From positions 15,185,001 through 15,249,000 of the forward strand of contig CM032233.1 of assembly GCA_019009955.1 (NCBI GenBank): DNA of 64,000 nt. The letters are read 5' to 3'. A program made the position numbers and the translations under genes. Below are positions 46,500 through 59,034 of this stretch, piece by piece (position 1 is the first letter of the stretch; each line of letters begins with the position of its first letter). The DNA comes from Riptortus pedestris (lineage: Eukaryota > Arthropoda > Insecta > Hemiptera > Alydidae). Below the pieces are notes generated by a model. That model worked only from the letters and a program-made list of their open reading frames with translations. It ran no database searches and had not been told where the DNA came from.

Positions 46500-49400
46500 A
46501 AGATATAATTTGGCGGCTTCAATGAAAGCTGGCTTACTTACCCGCCTCCACTTCAATATCTCGGCCTTCTTTGATTTACCGAAAAGTGTTGAATGTAATG
46601 TGACTAGTGAAAATGGCCCACAACCTCATGACCTGCTTGGAACATTCCACAATTGCAATTTTATATTTGGACCTGTGACACAGTAGTCACTAATTATTTT
46701 CTCATTAGTTCTTTTAGAAAATATAATTCGAGCAACGCATTTTCCTGAAAGTATACCAATAATATTTGCAGGCCTGAATAAAACATACTGTTAAAAACAA
46801 ATATATATTTTGATGTAACTCAATATATATAAGCAGTACAAATGAGTTAAACTATACATAATGAGTTAAACTCAACAAATATTAAAAATAAATGCAAAAC
46901 TTAATTAATTAATGTGAAATAACTAATACAATATGATACGTATCTAAACTCAAATTGCAATCTACTAATCTACTTTAAAAACATTTCAGAAAGGTTTCCT
47001 ACAGGAATAGACAAAATTAGCACTTTTTATCTAAAAAAGAAAAATAGGTTTACTAATTCTACGAAGGAAAGCGTATTTTCCCCACTTTTCTATATATCGG
47101 CTTTCACTCATTTACCAAAAGGTCTTGAACGTAATGGAACTATTGATAATGATCCACAACTTCAGAACCTGATTGAAACATTCCACAATTGCAATTCTGC
47201 GTGTGGCAGAGTAGTCACTGATTAATTTACCCTTAGTTCTTTTACAAATCAAAATTCGCCGTTGGTCATAATTTAGTTCAGAATAACAAGAGCAACGTAT
47301 TTTCCTTAATTATACCAAAAATATTTGTAGGCCTGATTGTGACATTCTTATACTTAACTCTGTTAATAACAAATTTATATTTTGATATAACACAATATAT
47401 ATTAGCAGTACAAATGAGTTAAACTCGACAAATATTAAAATAAATTGTAAAACTTAATCAATTAACGTGAAATAACTTATACAATATGATATCTAAACTC
47501 AAATTGCAATCTACTAATCTATTTTATAAACATTTCAGAAAAGTATCCTACAGAAATAGACAAAATTAACAAGAAAAATAGGTTTACTAATTCTACGAAT
47601 GAAAGCGTATTTTCCCCACTTTTCTATATCTCTGCTTTCTCTCTTTTACCAAAAAGTCTTGAATGTAATGGAACTATTGATAATGATCCACAACTTCAGA
47701 ACCTGATTGAAACATTCCTCAATTGCAATTCTGCGTGTGGCAGAGTAGTCACTGATTAATTTATCCTTAGTTTTTTTAATAAAACAAAATTCGCCGTTCA
47801 TCATAATTTACTTCAGAATAACAAGAGCATCGTATTTTCGTTAATTATAACAAAAATATTTGTAGGCCTGATTGTGACATTCTTATACTTAACTCTGTTA
47901 ATAACAAATTTATATTTTGATATAACACAATATATATTAGCAGTACAAATGAGTTAAACTCGACAAATATTAAAATAAATTGTAAAACTTAATCAATTAA
48001 CGTGAAATAACTAATACAATATGATATCTAAACTCAAATTGCAATCTACTAATCTATTTTATAAACATTTCAGAAAAGATTCCTACAGAAATAGACAAAG
48101 TTAAAACTTTTTTTTTTTTACTTAATAAAATAGTTTTAGCAATTCGATGAAGGATAGCTTACTTCCCAGTCCCCACATTTTAATATCTTGGTTTTATCTC
48201 TTTTACCGAACACTCTTGAATGTAATGGAACAAGTGAAAATGAACCACAACTTCTGAACATGGCTGGAACATTCCACATTACAATTTTATAATGCTGCGT
48301 GTAACAGAGTAGTCACTGATTATTTTATCCTTAATTCTTTTATAAAATAAAATTCGCGGTTGGTCGTAATTTAGTTCTGAATAGCAAGAGCAACGTATTT
48401 TACTTAAAATATGCCAATAATATCTGTAGGCCTGAATAAAACTTACCTTTTAGTTTAACTAAACTATGTTAAAAGCAAATTTTTATTTTGATATAACACA
48501 ATATATATAAGCAGTACAAATGAGTTAAACTATACATAATGAGTTAAACTCAACAAATATTAAAATAAATTGTAAAACTTAATCAATTAACGTGAAATAA
48601 CTAACACAATATGATATCTAAACTCAAATTGCAATCTACTAATCTATTTTATAAACATTTCAGAAAAGTATCCTACAAAAATAGACAAAATTAACACTTT
48701 TTTTCTAAAAAAGAAAAATAGGTTTACTAATTCTACGAATGAAAGCGTATTTTCCCCACTTTTCTATATCTCTGCTTTCTCTCTTTTACCAAAAAGTCTT
48801 GAATATAATGGAATTATTGATAATGATCCACAACTTCAGAACCTTATTGAAACATTCCTCAATTGCAATTCTGCGTGTGGCAGAGTAGTCACTGATTAAT
48901 TTACCCTTAGTTCTTTTACAAATCAAAATTCGCCGTTGGTCATAATTTAGTTCAGAATAACAAGAGCAATGTATTTTCCTTAATTATACCAAAAATATTT
49001 GTAGGCCTGATTATGACATTCTTATACTAAACTCTGTTAATAACAAATTTATATTTTGATATAACACAATATATATAAGCAGTACAAATGAGTTAAACTC
49101 GACAAATATTAAAATAAATTGTAAAACTTAATCAATTAACGTGAAATAACTAATACAATATTATATCTAAACTCAAATTGCAATCTACTAATCTACATTA
49201 TAAACATTTCAGAAAAGTTTCCTACAGGAATAGACAAAATTAACAGTTTTGTTTTTAAAAAAGAAAAATAGGTTTACTAATTCTACGAAGGAAAGCGTAT
49301 TTTCCCCACTTTTCTATATCTCTGCTTTCTCTCTTTTACCGAAACGTCTTTAGTGTGATGGAACTAGTGAAAATGAACCACAACTTCTGAACCTGATTGG

Positions 49401-51300
49401 AACATTCCTCAATTGCAATTTTGTGTGTAGCAGAGTAGTCACTGATTAATTTATCCTTAGTTTTTTAATAAAACAAAATTCACCGTTCATCATAATTTAG
49501 TTCAGAATAACGAGAGCAATGTATTTTCCTTAAAGAATACCAAAAATATTTGTAGGCCTGAATATGACATGCTTCTACGAAACTCTGTTAATAACGAATT
49601 TTTATTTTGATATAACACAATATATATAAGCAGTACAAATGAGTTAAACTATACATAATGAGTTAAACTCAACAAATATTAAAATAAATTGTAAAACTTA
49701 ATCAATTAACGTGAAATAACTAACACAATATGATATATAAACTCAAATTGCAATCTACTAATCTACATTATAAACATTTCAGAAAAGTTTCCTACAGAAA
49801 TAGACAAAATTAACAGTTCTTCCTAAAAAAGAAAAATAGGTTTACTAATTCTACGAATGAAAGCGTATTTTCCCCACTTTTCTATATCTCGGCTTTCTCT
49901 CTTTACCGAAACGTCTTTAGTGTAATGGAATTAGTGAAAATGAACCACAACTTCTGAACCTGATTGGAACTTTCCTCAATTGCAATTTTGTGTGTAGCAG
50001 AGTAGTCACAGATTAATTTATCCTTAGTTTTTTAATAAAACAAAATTCGCCGGTCATCATAATTTAGTTCAGAATAACAAGAGCAATGTATTTTCCTTAA
50101 AGTATACCAAAAATATTGGTTGGCCTGAATATGACATTCTTCTACTAAACTCTGTTAATAACGAATTTTTATTTTGATATAACACAATATATATAAGCAG
50201 TACAAATGAGTTAAACTCAACAAATATTAAAATAAATTGTAAAACTTAATCAATTAACGTGAAATAACTAATACAATATGATATCTAAACTCAAATTGCA
50301 ATCTACTAATCTATTTTCTAAGGATTTAAGAAAAGTCCTACAGAAATAGACAAAATTAACACTTTTTTTCTAAAAAAGAAAAATAGGTTTACTAATTCTA
50401 CGAATGAAAGCGTATTTTCCCCACTTTTCTGTATCTCGGCTTTCTCTCTTTACCGAAACGTCTTTAGTGTAATGGAACTAGTGAAAATGATCCACAGCTT
50501 CTGAACCTGATTGAAACATTCCTCAATTGCAATTCTGCGTGTGGCAGAGTAGTCACTGATTAATTTATCCTTAGTTTTTTAATAAAACAAAATTCGCCGT
50601 TCATCATAATTTAGTTCAGAATAACAAGAGCAATGTATTTTCCTTAAAGTTTACCAAAAATATTTGTAGGCCTGATTATGACATTCTTATACTTAACTCT
50701 GTTAATAACAAATTTATATTTTGATATAACACAATATATATAAGCAGTACGAATGAGTTAAACTATACATAATGAGTTAAACTCAACAAATATTAAAAAA
50801 AAAATGCAAAACTTAATCAATTAACTTGAAATAACTAATACAATATGATATCTAAACTTAAATTGCAATCTACTAATCTACTTTAAAAACATTTCAGAAA
50901 AGTTTCCTCCAGGAATAGACAAAATTAACACTTTTTTTCTAAAAAAGAAAAATAGGTTTACTAATTCTACGAATGAAAGCGTATTTTCCCCACTTTTCTA
51001 TATCTCGGCTTTCTCTCTTTTACCAAAAAGTCTCTACTAATCTACTTTACAAACATTTCAGAAACGTTTCCTACAAGAATAGGAATAGACAAAATTTGAA
51101 CTTTCCACTTCGATGAAGGATAGCTTTGATATAACACTATATAAACAGTACAAATGAGTTATACTTAACATAATGAAGTAAACTTAACAAATATTAAAAA
51201 AAATTACAAAACTTAATCAATTAATGTGAAATAACTAATACAATATAAACATTTCAAAATATTCTCCTTCAGGAATAGTCAAAATATTAACAATCTTAAT
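46500..51300 (+). repeat. Satellite array, period about 550 bases
   Basis: At least eight units plus partial ends. The marker TAGTCACTGATTAAT or variants falls at about 46685, 47212, 47746, 48310, 48886, 49437, 50003 and 50550 (steps 527-576). Each unit has GGTTTACTAATTCTACGAA, CGTATTTTCCCCACTTTTCT, a roughly 37-codon frame (CNGTIDNDPQLQNLIETF, then HNCNSACGRVVTD and stop) and GCAGTACAAATGAGTTAAAC. Some units duplicate the last motif (about 46.85, 48.53, 49.65, 50.76 kb) and others do not. Units near 49.35, 49.91 and 50.46 kb have TAG inside the small frame. The unit near 48.2 kb is the most diverged inside the array. Confidence 0.9.
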
Positions 51301-53956
51301 TGTTTTTTTTTAATCATGGACAAAAAGTATTATTTACTTTAGTTGGGACGCCAAGAGGGATTATCAAAGGTTGAAAAGCCTTGTTGAAGAAGAGTCCTGA
51401 CACCTTCTATCCTGGTTGGTTTGCAGTAAATGTTTGATGAGGACATTTTACTGACGAATGACAATTATGGACTGAAACTTTCGGGTTTTCACCTTTTGAT
51501 CGTTCTCGGTTTTATTGTGCAACCTTAGATTTTAAATCGAATAAGTTTCATTTATAATTGAGGAGTGAAAATGCTAGAATAGGTTACCATAAAATGCGGC
51601 AATTAATATGACAATTAATTACTATTTTGAATTTTAAATATGAGTAAATATTATTGGTGAAATAGATGATCTATTCGGGAATATTATAACAATTATTACA
51701 CAAAATATTTTTGTCTACAAATCTAGTTCAGTCCATTTCCTCGTATAACTATATTTTTAATAAAAATATATTTAAACATATCTTTATTGATTTGACATTA
51801 TATTCAACAGTATTAATGTTCTATTGTCGAGGTTTAAACTATAATAATGGCACAAAACTATGAAATGTTAAATAATACTATTACATTTTGCAAATGGAAG
51901 TGGATGTGTTGAAACAAATATTCAACATCAAGAAAAGAACATTCTAACATATTTTTAAATATTAGAAATAAAAAGTATTGTAAAAAAAGTGAAAAGTTAT
52001 AGCAACCTATTGAAGTATTTAATGCAACCCCAAGTAACTAGAGAAAACAGAATCTATGCTACAAAAGAAAAAAAAAAAAACTGGCAACTAATTTCTTTAA
52101 ACTCACACGAAACAAGTATTACCTTAATCTTTATTCTGGTTTAGGGTCTTTACTAAATTGAAAACAATTATTCATGTCATATTAAAAGTAGTCTAACGAT
52201 ACAATAACAATGTTTAATTCTTTTTATTCTGGACCCAATATTCTTCATAGTTTAATGGAAAGGGTCACCAATAAAAACAACTTTAACCCCCCTATAATAA
52301 AATAATGTCATAAAACATCATAAAAAAATATGTAAAAATATAGAAATTAAACGCTTTAATTACTTGCTTTACAACATTTTATCTTAAAATAATCAATTTT
52401 AAAGGATGGCGCAAAATAATCGAGTTCAAGGATGGACGTGAAAATAATCGATCTATAGTCAGCTAACTTAAACTGCTTCGGAAATCTTATTTTAGTACAT
52501 ACTTATTAATGTGGCATGCAACAATGACTTTTTATTTGGTTTAATGTGAATGTCATTATTTTTTGAAAAGGAATGGCACCTGAAAAGGTTTAAAGGTTAA
52601 GTCACGAAATATGTAGGACAATGTGAATAAACTTTGAGGGGAAAGAAAGGTGTTTTGTTGGTGACCCTTGCCCTTAAGCTATGGAGTAAATATAACAAAG
52701 TATAATGTGATACAGGCTAAACTGGTTTGAAAGTTTACCGATTATTTAGTTACTTTTTCATTGAAAATAGTTTATAGTTACTTAAATTGATGCTTAAACA
52801 AAAAATAAACAATATGACAAGAATACATAGTTAGAAAATATTCATTCTTGAAGGTGAAATAAGTTGGTCATAAATTACGTGTAGATATAAACATTGAAGA
52901 TATGAAAATACTATGAGCTTTACAAAAATAATGAATGTTTACTAATATGTATATCGCTAAAATGGCAAGAGCAATATACATGACTTTACAATTTATTTTA
53001 CTCCAAATTTTTCAAATTCTCTATGACTCACAATCAAGAGATTTGTCACGTTGAGGAGCTGGATCTAACATGACAGAGACAGCAGATACAAATCAGCTTT
53101 TATGGCATGTACGTCGATTACATAGGAACCGTATTCATAATAATATCTATAAGAATGAATATTTATTAAAATTTTCCATAAATATATTTTATACACTTTT
53201 TATGTGTTCCTTTTCATCAGTATACTGATTTTTTTTAAATGACTCGAAACAGACTTTTATTTCAGACTCAGTTACATTATTATGGCTGTAAATGTCCACT
53301 TTTTAACTTGTCCATTTCTAAAAATGTTTTGTCAAAGATGTAATGCTTTCTAAGTTATCTGAGATTTTACAATACTGTTTTAATCTATTCCTGAAAGTTT
53401 ACAATGATACACCTATATCAAATTTATCACAGCAAATTTTGGATCTTTCTATTATATGGATTTAATTTTCCTTAAAGTTTCCCCGTATACATGCAATAAA
53501 AATCATATCTGTATAGCGAAATTGACATAAAATTATATATTTATCAAATACATCATTAAAAGGCAAGTTGGTTGGTTGTAAAAATATTTTTAATTTTCCT
53601 CTATAAATCAAGTCTGTAGTCTGTAATCAGCTGTAATGATTATAGTGGTCTCCATCTAGTTTGCTCGGTTATAATTTTGATCTGTCTAAATATGTGTTAA
53701 CTCTTGAAGAGCCAACATATTGGACTTGAAACATGTAGAGTGAAATAAATAAGTAGCTTAAAGTTATTTATGTGTCTTGATCATTTGACCTTTTGTTTCA
53801 TCGTTATGTTGTTTAGCGATTACATATCCAGAATAATTGTTCTAAACATCTTTACAATCTTTACTGTAAGTACAACAGTAGTGCCAGTTCAGATAAAACG
53901 TTACTTTGGTTTGTTAATTTGAGGTTGCATTATATCATGATCTATGATCAGTAAAA
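51301..53956. other. Gene-poor AT-rich interval
   Basis: No coding recognised. A hammerhead-like remnant lies at 53700-53741. An A-run (53957-53986) follows. Confidence 0.5.
53700..53741 (+). ncRNA. Degenerate hammerhead-like motif
   Basis: ACTC, TTGAAGA (core C3 changed to T), a CCAA-CATA-TTGG hairpin, GAAA, palindromic CATG, TA, then GAGT pairing with ACTC. Stem I and the GAAA are good. The C3 change and extra bases after stem II suggest an inactive Penelope remnant. Confidence 0.35.
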
Positions 53957-53986
53957 CAAAAAAAAAAAAAAAAAAAAAAAAAAAAC
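53957..53986. repeat. Poly(A) run
   Basis: About 29 A residues. It lies 3' of the terminal exon but appears as T on the transcript strand, so it is not that gene's poly(A) tail. It could mark a plus-strand retroposed end. Confidence 0.9.
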
Positions 53987-54008
53987 CATGGACATTTTTT
54001 CAGAAATA

Positions 54009-54464
54009 TTATTCATGTAGTGGGTCAAAAATATCAAGTCTCTTACTACGAATAAACCAATGGCAATAAACGGGATCAAATCTAAAATCCAAGGGTGCCG
54101 CATTAGTAATCGGATGTCCAAGTAAGTTTTCTACTCTCTTGGTCATTAAATTATATGAAATAATCTCTTGTGGGCGGTTAGTTTTTCGTAAAGTGTTAAC
54201 AATATGAAGAAATGGTCGTACGAAAGATGGGCGGAGACTATAAGCATTGCAACTGATTAGGAATTCAGTCATTAGATTCTCATTCAAGTTATTCAATATA
54301 ATGAAGGAAGCAATTTCCTTCCGATCGGTATCTTTCATAACGTTTCCACCAATAAATAGCTGGCGATAAGCTAGTGGCCAGCTCAGAAATTCATATTCCA
54401 GAATAACTTCTTGAATGATAAAATTGCAGTACGCCATCACATCAATAGGAGGGAAAAACTCCAT
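54009..54464 (-). CDS. Terminal exon of unrecognised host gene, paralogue B
   Basis: CTCTTTCAG precedes the ATG at 54464, and 151 codons run to a TAA. It aligns over its whole length with 14951-15415: EVILEYEFLSWPLAYRQLF, GGNV, IASFIILNNLNENLMTEFL, SCNAYS, EIISYNLMTKRVENL, then FDPVYCHWFIRSKRLDIFDP. Roughly 40 % of residues look shared, with only small spacing changes. The CNAY and Y-x-C-x-x-FIR-x-KR positions are kept. No known domain is recognised. The conserved acceptor at the Met and the stop at the same place show this is the last exon of a small gene family. Confidence 0.7.
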   Translation of the reverse strand: MEFFPPIDVMAYCNFIIQEVILEYEFLSWPLAYRQLFIGGNVMKDTDRKEIASFIILNNLNENLMTEFLISCNAYSLRPSFVRPFLHIVNTLRKTNRPQEIISYNLMTKRVENLLGHPITNAAPLDFRFDPVYCHWFIRSKRLDIFDPLHE

Positions 54465-54534
54465 CTGAAAGAGAGCATCAATAGTTTAATTGTATAAGCT
54501 AATATATGCATCGATACAAATATTGTAAGTATAT

Positions 54535-54653
54535 TGGCAGATTTCACTTAAGGGAAAGTTTATTAAGGTAGTACTCATGACGCGATTTTCGAAAGTTCGC
54601 GAATGCACATCGATCCTACCTCGTAGATGATGAAAATGGGGTCCGCTCAAAAT
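54535..54653 (+). repeat. Element X, block B copy
   Basis: GGCAGATTTCACTTAAGGGA through GGGGTCCGCTCAAAA. It is followed by (AC)n instead of the usual (TA)n. It lies in the putative intron of paralogue B. Confidence 0.7.
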
Positions 54654-54655
54654 TT

Positions 54656-54842
54656 CACACATACGCACGCACGCACGCGCACACACACACACGCACACCC
54701 ACACGCGCACACGCACACGCACACGCACACACCCACACGCACACACACACGCACACACGCGCACATACACGCACACACACACGCGCGCGCACACATACGC
54801 ACACACACTCACACACACAAACATGCGCGCGCGCACACACAC
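54656..54842. repeat. (AC)n / ACGC microsatellite
   Basis: About 185 bases of CA with CG interspersed. Cys/Val-rich and His/Thr-rich open frames over it are artefacts. Alternating purine-pyrimidine sequence of this length can adopt Z-DNA. Confidence 0.95.
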
Positions 54843-54945
54843 ATATTCTATTAATTAATTTTGAGGAATAAAATTTTCTTAAAGCAGTCATATGTTTGGA
54901 TGTATTCTTAAAACTATTTTCAGTTATCATGTTTTGAATACTTAC

Positions 54946-55041
54946 ATTCAAACGATTGGGTATGAAGCGATTCATGTTGCTGGGCAGTTGGTGTGCAGGA
55001 CGTTCTGGGCGAATGCGATTATTGCTTCTCCTCATAAAAGT
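54946..55041 (-). CDS. Possible upstream exon of paralogue B
   Basis: On the minus strand AAT|GTAAGT gives a strong donor at 54945. A phase-0 frame runs back 32 codons ([20 protein letters not shown], then [10 protein letters not shown]) to an AACAG at 55042, or to the ATG at 55035 as a translation start. It is in the same phase as the terminal exon 480 bases downstream. It is Arg/Asn/Pro-rich, echoing the Pro/Gln/Ser tails of the exons at 5.3-6.9 kb. A better polypyrimidine acceptor at about 55065 gives frames with stops, so the 5' limit is open. Confidence 0.4.
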
Positions 55042-55110
55042 CTGTTATCCCGTTCTTCGGAGCTGTGGAAAAAGAGAATTCGAAAGTTATGTAAAATACA
55101 AACAAAAAAT

Positions 55111-55740
55111 TCCGTCACGCAGGGGCTGCGTAAACTAAGCAGATATCCTTCGTGAAATTTTACAACAGATATATCTACATACTGGTAACACAACCCCGAC
55201 CGTTAATATATAGTGAATAAGTATAAACGGCAACAACCATTCTTTCAGTCAATTTTAATAACAAACAGTATACAACCTCTCACCTGAAAACAATTACTGA
55301 AATATATCAGAATATAATATATTAATTTTATTGAAAATGATTTACTATATCTAGTACTGCAATTTATAACGATTCAGAATAATCTTTAAGTTAATCAAAC
55401 AAGGTTTAGTAGTCCAAGAACAGACGGGGAAGGGGGAGACACCAGAACATATTTGCTTGTATCTCGTATAATAAAGGTCTCTTGAAAACAATATTCGGTA
55501 TTTAAGCTTCGAATAATGGGATACATTATATAACAGAGTATTGTTTTTGTAACTTGAGTAGAAATGGGGGTCTGATGAAGGCTGAAAACTGATAAATGCA
55601 AATATCTCAAATAATATTTAAGATAGAGAATAAATGTATCTAACAGTATGTGTAGTATATTTAATTTGTAATAAGATTAGTTCTATTTAGTTTTTCGATC
55701 TGACTTATAGTAACCGAGATATTAAGAATTCCCCGCCCCT
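55111..55740 (-). mobile_element. Element X, long form, B end missing
   Basis: Minus orientation. The hairpin end TCCGTCACGCAGGGGCTGCG starts at 55111. A roughly 430-base middle matches the one at 60.2-60.6 kb inverted (CTAGTACTGCAATTTATAAC region; TACGAGATA region). Block C follows to about 55740 and is truncated. Confidence 0.6.
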
Positions 55741-56026
55741 GCGTTAAGGATTTACACTCGTCGTTGCTGTGGATTTGTTAATAATAAAATTATTTGATAA
55801 ATTTGAAAATATTACAAACAAGGAAAGTTATTTTATTTTTTATTGTTATTAGCCGCCGGACTCGCGGCCTTCCTTTTCTCTCATCTCTTCTAATTTGGAG
55901 TAAGTAGGGTAATATTTTTGTTTACTTCTTTTTCAAAATGTCTCGCGGGCCAAATAAAATCTTACAGCGGAGCGGTTGTTGCCCACATATGCTGTAAACG
56001 AACAACTTTGTTTGGCAAATCTTACA
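55741..56026. other. No gene seen
   Basis: Short Helitron-like words occur at 55744-55795 (TTACACTCGTCGTTGCTGTG, TTAATAATAAAATTATT), then unassigned sequence. Confidence 0.4.
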
Positions 56027-56118
56027 TTTTAGTAGATTTACCTTAAGGAAAATCAGCTATTGAGGTCGTACTCATGACTCAATTTTCGCAATTTTACTTC
56101 AAATGTCCATCGATCCTA
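56027..56118 (+). repeat. Element X, block B partial copy
   Basis: TTTTAGTAGATTTACCTTAA to GTCCATCGATCCTA, truncated before the TA tract. Confidence 0.65.
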
Positions 56119-56816
56119 TATATAAATTTTATTTGCGATAATTTATTACAATTCATCAAATACTCCATTAACAAATACATTACAACGCTAAAAAAAAAAT
56201 AATACATAAATCAGCGTCTATACATTAGGGCTCGCTACACCCTTAAGATTGACCACACCGGTCAAAATCTGTGAGCCTTCCCCCTTCTGGGGTGACTCGC
56301 CTAAGATCGCCTAACACATCTTGGACAGGCCCTAACCTAGACTTAAACAAGAAATATAAAAATAATAATAAAAATGTAAAATAAAGATAATATTACCTCA
56401 AATTACACAAGAAAAAAAAATAATAGAAATAACAAAATACAAAACACAACTCCGTAACAGAAAATAAGTAAATATAAGAGCTCTGGAAGTCCGTACAAAG
56501 AACAAAAACAAACCTAATGTCAAAATAAAAACCCTAACTTGATTACGGATTATAAGGCAACAAACCAGGTCCTCACACAGCGGTGGTCCAGTTTTACCCC
56601 GCGCTACGTCCTTGAGAGCCGACGACTGCATCCTAGGGTGGCCATTTTCTTAAAAGTTCCAAAATTCATATTGCCACCCCGAAGTATCCGCAGGGTCATC
56701 CAGTGCAGGACTCGGCTTCCCACGCCAATACTCCTAAGCTCCTTCGCAGTCCACTTGACCCAAATTCCTTTATATGTAGCAGTGACCGGAATGACCCTGC
56801 GCCTCCTCGCCAGACT
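56119..56816. other. Unassigned segment
   Basis: A GC-richer block (56220-56340 and 56560-56820) with open frames on both strands but no domain that I recognise. It may be a transposon remnant. Confidence 0.4.
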
Positions 56817-56928
56817 GCTTGTGGGAAATCAGCTATTGAGGTCGTACTCATGACGCAATTTTCGAAATTTTTCTTCAAATGTCCATCGATCCTACCTAAT
56901 AGATGACGAAAATGAGGTCCGTTCAAAC

Positions 56929-56930
<2 letters not shown>

Positions 56931-56990
<60 letters not shown>
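56931..56990. repeat. (TA)n tract of an X copy
   Basis: About 60 bases of TA; a Helitron 3' terminus follows directly. Confidence 0.95.
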
Positions 56991-56991
<1 letters not shown>

Positions 56992-56993
<2 letters not shown>

Positions 56994-58791
56994 CTAAGGT
57001 ACCCAGCTTCTCTCGGGAAAACATTAGAGGCTGAATGATGGTTTTTATTTTTGGCAATACTTCAATGTGTACAACTACACTTCCCGTCTGGGCGTATCGT
57101 TTCCCCTGATGGTTAGGCAGGGGACTTATAGAATAGAAATTTTTAGTTTTGAAGAATAAATGAAAATAAATCCCTAGGCAATACCCTCTCCATTGTATTG
57201 ACACACTGTGAATAATTCAAATTATAATCATGAATATTTATTTAATATTTATTCTGAGCCTCCCATCTTTGGCGACGTTGCTGGGGGGACTGTATAAAAT
57301 AATCACGAATAGCCTTTTTAAGAATTAAATATTATCTATAAGGTACATATTGGTTCAGAAACCAATCCGAAATTGTGATCTTAGTTGTATACATAATAGT
57401 AAATTTGAGTAGAATGCAATTCCATTATTTCACAGAAATAAATTAACACAATTAAGTGTTTAGCGTCCCGACAACTTCCGCCCCCGCTTCAGCATCAACA
57501 TTGCTTTACTTAAATTATTTATTTAAAACATTATACAAAATATTTTCTAGTAATTTATATGCCTGTAGTAAATAAATAACAGTGATACCCTAAAAATAAT
57601 TTAATTTATATTCTAAAAGCGAGGCGAGGGAAAGAGATGTATCCCTCCCTGCAAACTCGAATCATATAGAGTTTAAACGCATCTTGTCTTTTGTTATAAT
57701 AAATAACGAAATTATTTTCTAATTAAAATAAATAACAATTATTTGTTTGTTACCTCCCTAATCCAAATCATAATTAGAACTATCATATAAATCTAAAATC
57801 AAAATGATTTGTCATAATATGCCTATATTACAAACAATTCAATGAGTAATAATAAAATTGTTGACTGCCGCTATAGTTTTAGCGTATACCTCATTTAATC
57901 TTCGGTATACAACACAAGTGTATATAACAGAACTTACTTTGAATAACAAAATAAACCACGTTTGTTATGTGCATCATTGTCAAAACCCCAGTTGGAAACG
58001 AAATATCCCGGTTTTTCATTTCGGGCATCCCTTAGAACCCCCACTCATGCTCGTTCTAGCAATGCAGGTACAGCTTATAGTCATGGAGGTGTAACTGCTA
58101 ATTCACATAACATGTTTTGTTTAGTTCGGTTGAGTCTTTTGTGCCAAATAAAATTGTTGAATCCCGCTTTAGTTTTTAGCTTATTTTTCATTTAATCTTC
58201 GGTATATGACCAAAATGTATATGACAAAAGTTACTTGAAATAACAAAATAAACAACATTTGTTATGTGCATAATTGTCGAGAAACCAATAGGAAACGAAA
58301 TATCCCGGTTTTTCATTTCAGGCTTTCCTTATGGAGTCGGGGCCTGCTCATTTTTAGAAATGTTGGTACAGCTTATAATCATGAAAGAATTAATGCTAAT
58401 TTACCTAGTTTTGTTAAGTTCCGTTCAATCGTTCGTGCCCAACAAAATTGTTGGCTTCCGCTTTACTTTTTAGTGTATATCTCGTTTATAATTTGTTTTA
58501 CGATCAAAGTAAAATTACAATAATTACTCATAACTCGCACTCCTGTTCGTTTCAGAGATTATTAATATAGCCTAAAGTCTAAGTTGGGTTAGTAGTAATA
58601 TACATACCAAGTTTCATAAAATTCGGTTCAGCCGTTTATCCTTGAAAAGGTAGCAAACAAATAAACAAACATACACGAAAGAAATTATTGTGTCTATGAC
58701 ATGTGGAATGAAAACGTATCGTGTAATTTCGAGAAAAAAAATCAATGTACAGACAGTATGAGGTTACAATTTTATATATATATAGATATAT
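56992..58791 (-). mobile_element. Non-autonomous Helitron in the (TA)n of an X copy
   Basis: Minus orientation. The 3' end has a decayed hairpin (from ACCCAGCTTCTCTCGGG) with CTTAG in place of CTAG. The 5' end at 58791 is TCTATATATATATAAAATTG preceded by A. Three monomers of about 300 bases. A stretch at 57100-57830 is unique to this copy. Confidence 0.7.
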
Positions 58792-59034
58792 GTCTGTTAA
58801 AACTCAACTGCAAACGCAATTTTTGTTTGATCGTTAGCTAACTCGATATTTAGTCATTTTATGTAAAAAGAAAGATCAAGTTCGTTAACGGCTGAAATTG
58901 GACCGGGGGAAGGGGGGTTTCGAGGGGGAGAAATTTGAAAATTCGAAATATCTCCATTACTATAAGTTGGATCGAAAAAGTATATAGAATGCATCGTATT
59001 GCAAATTAAATGTTCTATAAATAATGCTATATAC

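Noticed and set aside
46294..46686. 130-codon plus frame
   Set aside because: Its second half is the first satellite unit, and the first half has no motif or splice support.
51440..51500. Another hammerhead-like site (CTGACGA ... GAAA)
   Set aside because: Core words are present, but I could not pair stems I or II.
54486..55035. Cys/Val-rich and His/Thr-rich frames
   Set aside because: Translation of an (AC)n microsatellite. Only the non-repetitive exon-like part at 54946-55041 was kept.
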